Origin: Rebecca billardiae RCC1528
Lineage: Eukaryota > Haptophyta
Direction: 5' to 3'
Length of the DNA stretch: 64,000 nucleotides
NCBI GenBank assembly: GCA_965240325.2
Contig: OZ251228.1
Coordinates: forward strand, 930,001 to 994,000
Shown: in pieces, positions 47,933 through 56,529 of the stretch
Position numbering within the stretch: position 1 is the stretch's first letter
How the letters are laid out: the number at the start of each line of letters is the position of its first letter
The notes under the pieces: generated by a model
What the model was told of the DNA's origin: nothing
Database searches by the model: none
What the model saw: the letters and a program-made list of their open reading frames with translations, nothing else
Program-made: the position numbers and the translations under genes

Positions 47933-48353
47933 TTTCGCCGTACGTGGGCTGAAGGTTGGATGGAATAGGTGTGAGGTGTCGCGCAGAGTCCGGCAGCGCG
48001 TCCGGGGCAGCCATCTGGTGGGCAGGCCCGGCCGTGGATTACCCGCTCAAAGTCTGAACTAGATAGTGAACTTTGACGAATAAGTGCGATGATGAAACGG
48101 GCTCTCGGGCGTGGCAAACTGAAACGTTTGTTGGCCTTCGAACACCAACTTGACGAGCTCCATCTCGGGCGTGTGGTGCGTGCGCGGCGCGACGGCCACG
48201 CCCGCGGACACGCACCTGTGAACGACGCCAGCGCACCCCTCGCGTGGCAATGCGGTGAGCTCATCTGCTGTGGCCATCCGCGCTCTCCCTCGCCCCCGCG
48301 TCCCACGCCCACGCAGTACAGTCCTCCTCAACGGCCTCCTCGCATCTCACGCA
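47933..48353. promoter_or_regulatory. Candidate bidirectional promoter, bL27m / cyclin B
   Basis: 421 bp between divergent start codons. No TATA box or clear cell-cycle element is visible to me. Some of this stretch could be 5' untranslated sequence of cyclin B; an open frame without motifs extends into it. Confidence 0.35.
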
Positions 48354-49792
48354 ATGACATCCTTTGGAGGTCCACCTGTGACGCGCCGCGCGCTCGGCGA
48401 CATCTCGAATAGGACGGGCGCGAGCGATGCGCAGGGGGCAAAGCGAGGATCGGTGCGTTGCAGCGCGCGCCCTCCGGCACACTGCGAGCCCTTGCGTGCC
48501 ACCGTGGAGCGATGCGCGCGCCGCGGGCTGACATGTGTCCACTGCGCGCGTTGCGCACACGCGCACATCTCGCATGTGGCTGGGGGCAAGCAGAAGATGG
48601 GAGGTTTTCTCGGCTCGCAGAAGAGCCTAGCGGGAGTCGAGGGGGGCAAGACGCTCGGCGGGCTCAACCCCAAGCTCGCGCACATCGACTCGACCATGCG
48701 CGGCGTGAAGCTGGGCGAGAGCGCGTTTACGGGCGAGGCGCCAGATCCGATCGACCTCGCGGATGCGGGCAACGCGCAGTACGCCGTGCCGTACATCAAG
48801 GACATCATGCGGGTGCTCCGTGAGACTGAGGTGTGGTGCACCGCTCAGGCCCCCGCACCCACGCGCACCATGGGCGTGTGCAGTGCAGCCCAACGCTGCG
48901 CGGTTGTGACACGCGCCGCACTCGCTCGCCGCCGCCCCTGGCTGCTATGTGCTGTGCAGAGCAAATATCTGGCGCCACCGACGTACATGGCGCAGCAGGC
49001 GGACGTGAACGAGAAGATGCGCGCAATCCTCATCGACTGGCTCATCGAGGTGCACCTCAAGTTCAAGCTCGTCCCCGAGACGATGTACGTGACCGTCAAC
49101 CTGATCGACCGCTTCCTCTCCAAGAAGAGCATCCAGCGCAACAAGCTGCAGCTCGTCGGCGTCACCGCCATGTTCATCGCCTCCAAGTACGAGGAGATCT
49201 ACGCGCCCGAGGTGCGCGACTTCGTCTACATCTCGGATAAGGCCTACTCGCGCGAGGAGATCCTCAAGATGGAGGCGAACATGCTGGGCATGCTCAACTT
49301 CAACGTGACGGCGCCATCAGCGTTTGCGTTCCTGAAGCGCTTTGTGAAGGTGGCTGGCTTCCTGCACCACGACGAGGGCAGGGAGGAGCGGCTGTGCACC
49401 TACCTCGTTGAGCTCACGCTGCAGGAGTACCGCATGCTGAAGTACCTGCCGTCGGTGATCGCGGCGTCGGCGGTGTGCCTCGCGCAAAAGATGCTGCGGC
49501 AAGGAAGCTGGGTGCGTGCTGCGCGCTGCGCCGCACCGCGAAAGCTCGCGCCGCGGTCGACCCAGCACCCGACTCACTCGCGCGTTGTGCACCACGCGCG
49601 CCCGGCTTTTCCGCGCAGTCGTCGGCCATGCAGACGCACACGTGCTATCCGGAGGCGACGCTGCTGCCATGCATGAAGGACATGAACGCGATCGCGAAGG
49701 CGGCGCCGAAGAACAGCCTCTCCGCTGTGCGCAAGAAGTACTCGCAGGACAAGTACGGGGCGGTCGCGCACGTGCCGACGGTCGAGCTCTGA
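48354..49792 (+). CDS. CCNB: B-type mitotic cyclin, 4 exons
   Basis: Cyclin B activates CDK1 for entry into mitosis and is destroyed through the APC/C. Exons: 48,354-48,452; 48,594-48,830; 48,960-49,511; 49,619-49,792. Introns are 141, 129 and 107 bp, GT-AG, all phase 0. The protein is 353 residues. A destruction box RRALGDISN lies at residues 11-19. The linker YIKDIMRVLRETE precedes the N-terminal cyclin box: MRAILIDWLIEVH from residue 132, PETMYVTVNLIDRFLS, LQLVGVTAMFIASKYEE. The C-terminal box (FNVTAPSAFAFLKRF, CTYLVELTLQEYRML, LPSVIAASAVCLAQKML) continues across intron 3 and ends VRKKYSQDKYGAVAHV. It is shorter at the N-terminus than animal cyclin B. Introns 1 and 2 are stop-free multiples of three. 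Confidence 0.95.
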
Positions 49793-50549
49793 CGACGAAA
49801 CTCTGTGCCTGATGCGCGGCGACTACACCGGCAGCGGCGCGCGCACAAGGAGCGGTATCAAGGCGCGATGAGGCATGCGACGAGACGAATAATCATATCA
49901 GAAAGAACGTACGGGCAGGCGGCGGCGCGATCGGACGACGCCGAAGATCCAACTCTTCGACAATCCGACGGCTAGTTGACTTCCGACTCATCAGCGACTC
50001 GATCCGATCACCGCGCGACGACGCGACAATAATTATATCTAGTCCTAGAGAGAGAGAACAGTAGATCATCGTCATCGACCGGGAGTCGGGGAGAGTAAGA
50101 CTAAGAGCGAGAATGCGTTAATGTTATGCGGGTGACTCGGACAGTCGGTTAGTGCCGCTGTGATTGATGTTACGAGGGCCGTCGAGGGCGAGGCCCGGAG
50201 CGTCAGCGGACTGAGACTGAGACTGAGACGATATATATTATAATATATATATATATTGGAGACTGTGACACTCTGAGACTGTGTTAGAAAGTGTTATAGG
50301 GCTAATAGGCGCTTAGATGAGTTACGAGTGATTATTAGATCCACTATTATGTCATCGGGCCATATATATAATATATCGTCCAAGGAGTGCGGTCTCAGGA
50401 GCTGCTATTGTAGACGATCATCAGAGGCGGCGATCCCGCCGATTGCAGTGTCAAGATGTAACGCTCCAGTGACCGGACTGGGGCAGTGGGGGGGCGGTGG
50501 ACCGAAGCCGGAGCCTCTACGGTGTAGTCCTTCTATCCTACACGCGGTA
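49793..50549. other. Intergenic, AT-rich patches
   Basis: No supported gene. Contains GACTGA repeats at about 50,206-50,228, an AT palindromic tract at about 50,229-50,258 and ATATATAATATAT at about 50,362-50,376. It separates cyclin B from the duplicated region. Confidence 0.6.
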
Positions 50550-52170
50550 TCACCGATCACCGGCGACCTCAAGCTGCAGCGCGCGGCGTGCCCGCCGCGT
50601 CGAGCAGGCCGAACGCACGCCACGGGGCTGCCACCACGCGCACGAGCACGCCGACCGCACCCGCGCCCCACTCCGCCGCGCCGTGCGCGCGGCCGGCGGC
50701 GCGCGCGGCCGGCCGCTCGGAGTGCGAACAGGCTCAGAGCGCCCGCCGCACATCGGCGCACGGCCACGAGCGGGGAGCGCGATCATGAGTGCGTGCGCGT
50801 CGGCAGCGAGCGCGTGCACGGCCTCGTGCACGCTCACGTGCGCCTCGCGCACGCCGTGTGCCGCCCACGCCTCGGCCGGCACCGCGCTCGCGACCGCGCG
50901 AACCAGGGCCGCGGCCGCGCCGCCGAGCGCGGCCGCGGCCGCCCGCCCGTCGGCCGAGGCCGCATCCGCTGCTGCTGCGTGTGCCGCGCCCAGCGCGCCG
51001 ACGATGAGCTGGGCGGCCTCGGCCTCGGCGGCGACGTCGGCGCGCGAGGCCTCAGCCACGTGCGCGAGCGGCCTAGCCAGCGCGTTCCATGCGCGCGGCA
51101 GCAGCAGCAGCGGCAGCAGCGGCAGCAGCGGCAGCAGCGGCAGCAGCGGCAGCGGCGGCAGCAGCGGCGGCGGCGGCAGCAGCAGCGGCAGCCCGGCGCG
51201 CGTGCACGCTCCGTCGCGAGCTCGCGGCGGCGGCAGCGGCGGAGACAATGCTCGCGCCGCGCTCAGCGCCGCCGCGCGCACCAGCTCTGCGGCGAGCTGA
51301 TGCCCTCGGGCCGGCGCGCGCGCCGAGCGCACCGACCAGCTGGCACACCACCGGGCGCAGCGCCGCAAGCGCGAGCAGCTCGTGCCCGCCCTCCGCCGCA
51401 CCGCGCGCACCGCGCGTCGCGCACAGCTCAGCGGCGCGCGCGCTTGCAGCCGCCACGGCCGCATCCGGCCACAGGGCGAGCACGCCGCCCACGAGCGCGT
51501 GCGTCTGTCTCGGCCTGGCCCGCGCCGGCCCGCGCCCCGCGCCGCCTGGTCGCGGGCGCGCGCAGCAGCTCGTTCGCCAAAGCGCGCGCCGCCACGCGCC
51601 TCCACTCGAGCACGCGCGTGCTCGCGCAGCGCGCTCGAGGACGCGCCGCAGCCGATCTTCAGCGCCCAGGCCGACGGCGCCGCAGAGCGCGGGCGTCCTC
51701 GTCCACGCGCGCGCGCGCACACGCGCCGCGCCGAGCGGCAGTGGCCAACGCGAGGTGGCCCGCGCGGTGGCGGCGGCGGTGCCAAGGGCGCGGTCGGGCG
51801 CCAGCCGCGGGAGTGATGAGGCGTGATGGCAGGGGACTCGCGCGAGGGGGGAGTCCAGCGCTCGGCAGCCACACTCGCGCCGTGCCAGGCCACGAGCGCG
51901 CGCGGGTCGGTGCGACGCCGCCGCCATCGCGCGCATCAGCCGCAGCGCCAGCTTGCTGTGCGCGCGCACGAGGTCGAGCTTGGCGTCGTCTGCGAGCACA
52001 GACGGCGAGGCGTGGGCGGGGTGGGCGGGCAAAGCCGTCTCGGTCGAGTGCGCCCGAGCGCACGCCACCACCCCGAGCGCACGCCACCACCCCGCACGGA
52101 ACCGTCCAATCACCACCGTGTGCGCGTGCACGCGACACTGAGCCAGCGCAGCGCGACCGAGCTGAGACAC
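50550..52170 (-). pseudogene. Duplicated gene fragment, copy A (Ala/Leu-rich, unidentified)
   Basis: Protein-like minus-strand stretches appear in different frames: VLADDAKLDLVRAHSKLALR (about 51,990-51,920), ALVGGVLALWPDAAVAAASA (about 51,500), and PRAWNALARPLAHVAEASRA, QLIVGALGAAHAAAADAA, VREAHVSVHEAVHALAADAH (about 51,110-50,790). They could be exons of one Ala-rich helical-repeat protein, but I cannot define splice sites or a start. A CAG/CGG-rich tract at about 51,098-51,190 lies inside. The same sequence is present at 61,592-62,894 with differences. I do not recognise the family. It may be a real gene, a gene fragment or a pseudogene. Confidence 0.4.
51098..51190 (+). repeat. CAG/CGG-rich trinucleotide tract, copy A
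   Basis: Repeated GCAGCAGCG units of variable composition. The equivalent tract in copy B (about 61,811-61,915) has a different number and order of units, as expected of an unstable trinucleotide repeat. Confidence 0.85.
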
Positions 52171-52352
52171 GGGCAGCAGCGAGGGCGATACGTGTCAGGC
52201 CCACCGCGAGCGCGCGGCCGAGCCGAGCCCCAAGCCGCGACCGCACGAACCAGCAGCCGCGACCGCAAGCACGCGTGCGATCGCGCAGCCGAGCGTGCGG
52301 CCGGACACGCGATTCGCTGTGTGCGTCTCTTATTCTTACAGTAGTCAACTGT

Positions 52353-52428
52353 ACTGTGCCTTTGTGCAGTGTTGGATGGCGTTAATCACGCCTTAACCAA
52401 GTGTGCACGTTAAATCATAGTAAACTGT
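52353..52428 (+). repeat. Dispersed module, second copy, ending AGTAAACTGT
   Basis: Matches 38,185-38,259 (GTGTTGGATGGCGT, AATCACGCCTTAACCAAGTG, GTGCACGTT, AGTAAACTGT). The sister duplication has a different module at this spot. Confidence 0.8.
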
Positions 52429-52517
52429 AGTACTACTGAACTGTTGTAACATCTAGATACAGGTAGGATACGATACATGACTCGCCCATGAACAATCACT
52501 CGAGAGGCGGGTACGTA

Positions 52518-52650
52518 CAGTTTACTAAGAATAAGAGACGCACACAGCTCAGGCAGGCGAGAGGTACAGTTTACTCATCAGAATCAGAGACGCACATGTA
52601 TACAGTTTACTCAAGAATAAGAGACGCACACAGCTCAGGCAGGCGAGATC
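52518..52650 (+). repeat. Cluster of three ACAGTTTACT / GAGACGCACAC modules
   Basis: Three successive units start ACAGTTTACT at 52,518, 52,566 and 52,602. The first and third continue AAGAATAAGAGACGCACACA then GCTCAGGCAGGCGAGA; the middle is a shorter form ending GACGCACATGTA. Related copies lie at 56,144-56,192 and 63,264-63,313 (plus), at about 63,044-63,124 (minus, two copies), and diverged at 31,271. Confidence 0.85.
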
Positions 52651-52912
52651 GACGCCCGCCAACTGTCACCGCCCATGAAGCCGTCGCCGATGGCTGCGCC
52701 GCCGGAAAATTCGTTCAGCCGTCCGCCTGCGAGGCCTGGATGAGGGCTGCGGCCGCCTCGCGGCGGCGCGCCAGCGCCCGTCGTCCTCGCCCCACCGTCG
52801 TCCACAAAACCGACAAAACGTCGTCGTCCGAACTCGCCGACTGGGCGCCGATGCAACAGCGCGCCGACAGGATGTTAGCAGTATGGAATGTGGAGCCCCA
52901 CTGTCGGTTGGG

Positions 52913-52917
52913 GAAGG
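52913..52917 (+). repeat. Target-site duplication, left (GAAGG)
   Basis: GAAGG directly before the 5' LTR is repeated at 55,724-55,728 after the 3' LTR. The unoccupied sister site at about 63,585 reads GGTTGGGGAAGGCGTGTATC with one copy. Confidence 0.92.
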
Positions 52918-53303
52918 TGTTGTATTAATCCCGAATTTCCTCCGTGCACGATTTCTTTTCCTCTCCAGGCGCTTGGATCCAACCGCCAGGAGAGGTCGAG
53001 TCCCAGGTACTATGTCGTACCTGCCCTCCCTGAACCGGCACGAGCGCGCTCGGCCCCTAATCCTATTGCTTTCGCCGCTGCCCGCAGGCGAACGCAAGCC
53101 GCCGGGTACGTATGTCCGTTTTCCCCCGGCGCTATTGGTCTAACGACCTATCAGTTTACTGGTGCCGTTTGCTTTTGCACTTGTGTGGGACGACTCCCGC
53201 ACCGCCCGCTCGTCCGCACGGACGACGCTGCTGACGACGTCCGCAGGGACACTGTGATAAGCCCCTGCGTGACCGGGGAACTGGTAAGGCGGAATAAACA
53301 TCA
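52918..53303 (+). repeat. 5' LTR, 386 bp
   Basis: Starts TGTTGTATTAATCCCG and ends GGAATAAACATCA. It is base-for-base the same as 55,338-55,723 in my reading. Confidence 0.95.
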
Positions 53304-53338
53304 TGAGCTCATACGTGTGAAACCACGGACCGCCGGGC

Positions 53339-55324
53339 ATGGCCCATCCAGCCGGTCGCAGCGCCGCGGGTGTCGCGAGAAACGCGCGGGCAATGATGCT
53401 CGCGTGCAGCGCGCTCTGCATCGAGCAGCCGAGTGAAAGCGCGCTGATGAACCAGATGCCCACGCACGGCGTGGTGTACGAGTTCGGTGACTACCAGAAG
53501 GACATCCGTTACGCAACCTCGAATGTCCTCCGCCTGCAGGGCGGCTGCGCGCGCGGTACGAACCGCGCGAGCATTGACGTGCCCGCGTGTGGCACTTGCG
53601 GTGACGACACCGCGGCGGGGGCCTGGCTGGTCCCCGTGATCGACAACGTCGAGCACGAGCTCGATGATGATGGGAATGGCAACGATGCCTACCCTTCACG
53701 GCATCCGCTGAGACCGATGCTGCGAGCGCCCCGACCATCCTCACGAGAGGACAGCTGGACGGGGCGCGAGGTGCTGCTCGATGACGGGCAGCAGCAGGTG
53801 ATACACTCAAAGGACGTGTACATCATTGATGAGCGGTCGCTGGTCGAGGGGAGGCACACTCCATTCGCGGCCAGCGATGACAATGCCGAGCCCGAGACTG
53901 AGCTGGGGGACGCCGCTGACGGCGAGCTCACCGGCGAGGGCGAGGAGCATTTTGAGATTGAGGACGGCGCGGCCGATGACGGCGGCGCTGCTGCTCATGA
54001 CGACGGGGGCGCGGCGAGCGAAGCTGCGCAACCGAGCGCCGACGGCGATGACGCCGGAGGCGATGACGACGCACGAGCTGGTGAGTCCGCGGCGCCCGAG
54101 CTGCCGCGCGACTACGACCCGATGCGACGAGACCGAGCGAGGCGGAGCAGACCCGCCGCGCAGACGGTGCAGGCTGTTGTGAAGGCGCTACCTGGCATGC
54201 GCCAGGCTGGGCGCGTGTGGTACCTACACTTGCGTAAGTGTTTGCTCGAACATGGGTTCGAGCCGTGCCCGAGCGCGCCGTGCATCTACTCGAAGGCTGT
54301 CGATGGCGGCTACGTGTTCGTCGGTCACTTTGTCGACGATCTGCTGATAATGAACATCTCGAAGGACAAGAACGCGTTGGACGCGCTGATGACGGCGTTG
54401 CTGACGCACTACGAGATGCAGGGCACGGACTGCCTGAGCAAGTTCCTTGGCGCCGAATTTGAGACCACGGTGGACGGACTTTTTACCCACCTGAACCAGT
54501 ACATCGGTGATGTGTGCGAGCGCTTCCACCTGAGTGGAGAGCGCCACCCACCGACCCCCGAGTGCAGCGAGACGCGCGAGATCCCCCGCCCGCTGCAAGC
54601 CCTCCTGCTGCGCGCTGACCGCCAGCACTACCAGGAGATGACCGGTGCCCTCATGTACTGCATGACGACGTGTCGCCCCGACATCGCACACGCCGTGAAC
54701 ATGCTGGCACGCCGGATGTCCAATCCCCGGCTCTACGACTTGACCGCCGCGAAGCGCACGCTCCGATACTTGCTCGGCACGCGTCGGCGCGGCATCCTCT
54801 TCCGGCACGCGACGCACGCACAACACCCTGATTTGGTGGCGTACGCGGACTCGGACTGGGCGAACGATCGTGAAGATCGACGTTCTACGACGGGATACCT
54901 TGTTATGTACAACGGGGTCCCGATCTCGTGGCACAGCGGACTGCAGAGCGTGGTCGCGTTGTCTACGTGCGAGGCGGAGTACATCGCGCTGAGCGAGTGC
55001 TGCCGCGAGGTGATCTACCTGCGCGACCTGGTCACGTTTTTGAACGAGCCGGTCGTGGAGCCCACGACGGTGATCTACGAGGATAACCAGGGCACGATCG
55101 ATTTGACGAACAACCCGGTGCACCACAAGCGCACCAAGCACATTGACGTGAAGTACCATTTCACGCGGCGCGCGCAAGCCGACGGCGCCGTGCTGATCCA
55201 GAAGGTGCCGACCGACGACAACCGGTCCGACATCATGACCAAGGCTACCGCGACGAGTACTTTTCTCAAGCACGTCGTGGCGATACTGCATGCTGTTCCA
55301 CCACCTCCGCCGCCTTCGGCATGA
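53339..55324 (+). CDS. Truncated copia polyprotein: partial reverse transcriptase plus RNase H
   Basis: 661 residues from an ATG 35 bp after the 5' LTR to TGA 4 bp before the polypurine tract. Residues 1-275 are unrecognised and include an acidic Asp/Glu/Ala-rich stretch (about 175-255). Recognisable copia sequence starts abruptly at ALPGMRQAGRVW (about 284), the equivalent of the usual LYGLKQAPRAW. The polymerase motif is FVDD (residues 331-334), but the fingers and the first catalytic Asp are missing, so reverse transcriptase cannot be active. RNase H is complete: DSDWAND (Asp504), STTGYLVMYNGVPISW, STCEAEYIALSECC, DNQGTIDLTNNPVHHKRTKH (Asp582). The frame is intact, which suits recent insertion. 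It is a rearranged gene of a non-autonomous element. Confidence 0.9.
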   Translation: MAHPAGRSAAGVARNARAMMLACSALCIEQPSESALMNQMPTHGVVYEFGDYQKDIRYATSNVLRLQGGCARGTNRASIDVPACGTCGDDTAAGAWLVPVIDNVEHELDDDGNGNDAYPSRHPLRPMLRAPRPSSREDSWTGREVLLDDGQQQVIHSKDVYIIDERSLVEGRHTPFAASDDNAEPETELGDAADGELTGEGEEHFEIEDGAADDGGAAAHDDGGAASEAAQPSADGDDAGGDDDARAGESAAPELPRDYDPMRRDRARRSRPAAQTVQAVVKALPGMRQAGRVWYLHLRKCLLEHGFEPCPSAPCIYSKAVDGGYVFVGHFVDDLLIMNISKDKNALDALMTALLTHYEMQGTDCLSKFLGAEFETTVDGLFTHLNQYIGDVCERFHLSGERHPPTPECSETREIPRPLQALLLRADRQHYQEMTGALMYCMTTCRPDIAHAVNMLARRMSNPRLYDLTAAKRTLRYLLGTRRRGILFRHATHAQHPDLVAYADSDWANDREDRRSTTGYLVMYNGVPISWHSGLQSVVALSTCEAEYIALSECCREVIYLRDLVTFLNEPVVEPTTVIYEDNQGTIDLTNNPVHHKRTKHIDVKYHFTRRAQADGAVLIQKVPTDDNRSDIMTKATATSTFLKHVVAILHAVPPPPPPSA

Positions 55325-55328
55325 TGTC

Positions 55329-55337
55329 GAGGGGGGG
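55329..55337 (+). promoter_or_regulatory. Polypurine tract (plus-strand priming site)
   Basis: GAGGGGGGG immediately precedes the 3' LTR, the position of the RNase H-resistant primer in LTR elements. A similar GAGGGAGGG is preserved in the remnant at about 40,533. Confidence 0.85.
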
Positions 55338-55723
55338 TGTTGTATTAATCCCGAATTTCCTCCGTGCACGATTTCTTTTCCTCTCCAGGCGCTTGGATCC
55401 AACCGCCAGGAGAGGTCGAGTCCCAGGTACTATGTCGTACCTGCCCTCCCTGAACCGGCACGAGCGCGCTCGGCCCCTAATCCTATTGCTTTCGCCGCTG
55501 CCCGCAGGCGAACGCAAGCCGCCGGGTACGTATGTCCGTTTTCCCCCGGCGCTATTGGTCTAACGACCTATCAGTTTACTGGTGCCGTTTGCTTTTGCAC
55601 TTGTGTGGGACGACTCCCGCACCGCCCGCTCGTCCGCACGGACGACGCTGCTGACGACGTCCGCAGGGACACTGTGATAAGCCCCTGCGTGACCGGGGAA
55701 CTGGTAAGGCGGAATAAACATCA
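55338..55723 (+). repeat. 3' LTR, 386 bp
   Basis: Same sequence as 52,918-53,303; followed by GAAGG target duplication at 55,724-55,728. Confidence 0.95.
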
Positions 55724-56529
55724 GAAGGCGTGTATCAAGCGGCATGACTCTGGGGTAGCTTATCACACAGATGACAGAGTCAGAAGGCCTGGCCCTCAGG
55801 TGATATGTGCCCCAGTATGGCGCGTCGGCCAGTCAAACTCAAAGCCGGCGGCAGGGTTCTGACACTTCTGTTGCCCGGAGGGTTCGCTGGCTCACCAGCT
55901 GCGAGGGCCGGGGCGTCCGGCTGTTTGCGCTTGCGGGCTGGGGCCGGCACTGGACCTGGTGCCACCCCACCGCGTGTGTTGGCAATTCAGGAGACCCGCG
56001 TCGTCCTAGATAAAGTACCTGATGTGTCCGTTCAATCATAGTTAGAATGAGTCCTCCCCGTAATGGGCAGGCTGACAATGTTGATGATGTCTTCACAGTC
56101 AAGCCCAACGGCAATGCATGATGACACGCGACGACACTGTACGACAGTTTACTAAAAAGAATAAGAGACGCACACAGCTCAGGCAGGCGAGATTTGTAGA
56201 TTGTATTACCGCCCTTGATTGTATCCACACGTTCGACAAGGGCGGCGGAGGCTGCTGCCTCCGCTGCTTGCAACTTGAAACGTGTGCTGTCTTGGGTGTG
56301 CATGGCACGATCTCGCAGCCGGCGAGATCGACGCGATCGACGCATCATCAGCCTTTTTCCCGTCGAAACGCTCGGCCGCCGCCCGGGCCCCGACGTCGCC
56401 GGTCCTGACCCGGGCCGCCCTGCAGGACGACTGCTTTGGGAGCCCGAGCGACGAACAAGCACCTGCCGCCACACGACCTCGTTGTGCCGACGAACTTCCC
56501 GCACGTGCCCACGAACGACTCCATACCGC

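Larger units (their letters stand above)
52918..55723 (+). mobile_element. Young, internally deleted Ty1/copia LTR retrotransposon
   Basis: The 2,806-bp element has two 386-bp LTRs that I read as identical, ends TG...CA, a 5-bp target duplication, a G-rich polypurine tract before the 3' LTR and one internal frame. An autonomous copia element is usually about 5 kb; here gag, protease, integrase and the front half of reverse transcriptase cannot be recognised. It must have been mobilised by a complete relative. A damaged relative lies at 38,889-40,545. Insertion was after the segmental duplication, since copy B has the empty site. Confidence 0.95.
50837..56150. repeat. Segmental duplication, copy A (interrupted by copia element)
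   Basis: Bases 50,837-52,917 and 55,724-56,150 match 61,592-64,000 in the same order and orientation at high identity. Differences are small insertions and deletions: copy A has about 50 bp more near 50,920-50,972. At 52,340-52,428 copy A carries the TTGGATGGCGT module where copy B carries a reverse-oriented GAGACGCACAC module. The copia element 52,918-55,723 is present only here. Confidence 0.9.

Noticed and set aside
51089-51826. Plus-strand poly-Ala frame over the CAG/CGG tract (and its copy at 61,804)
   Set aside because: It is made by the trinucleotide tract, starts in low-complexity sequence and has no conserved flanks; the minus strand reads more like protein.
52635-52856. Minus-strand ORF ending MGGDSWRASISPA, present also at 63,297 and in part at 31,330
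   Set aside because: Between the oldest copy and the two younger copies the frame is not kept; matches follow DNA identity of the dispersed repeat rather than protein conservation.
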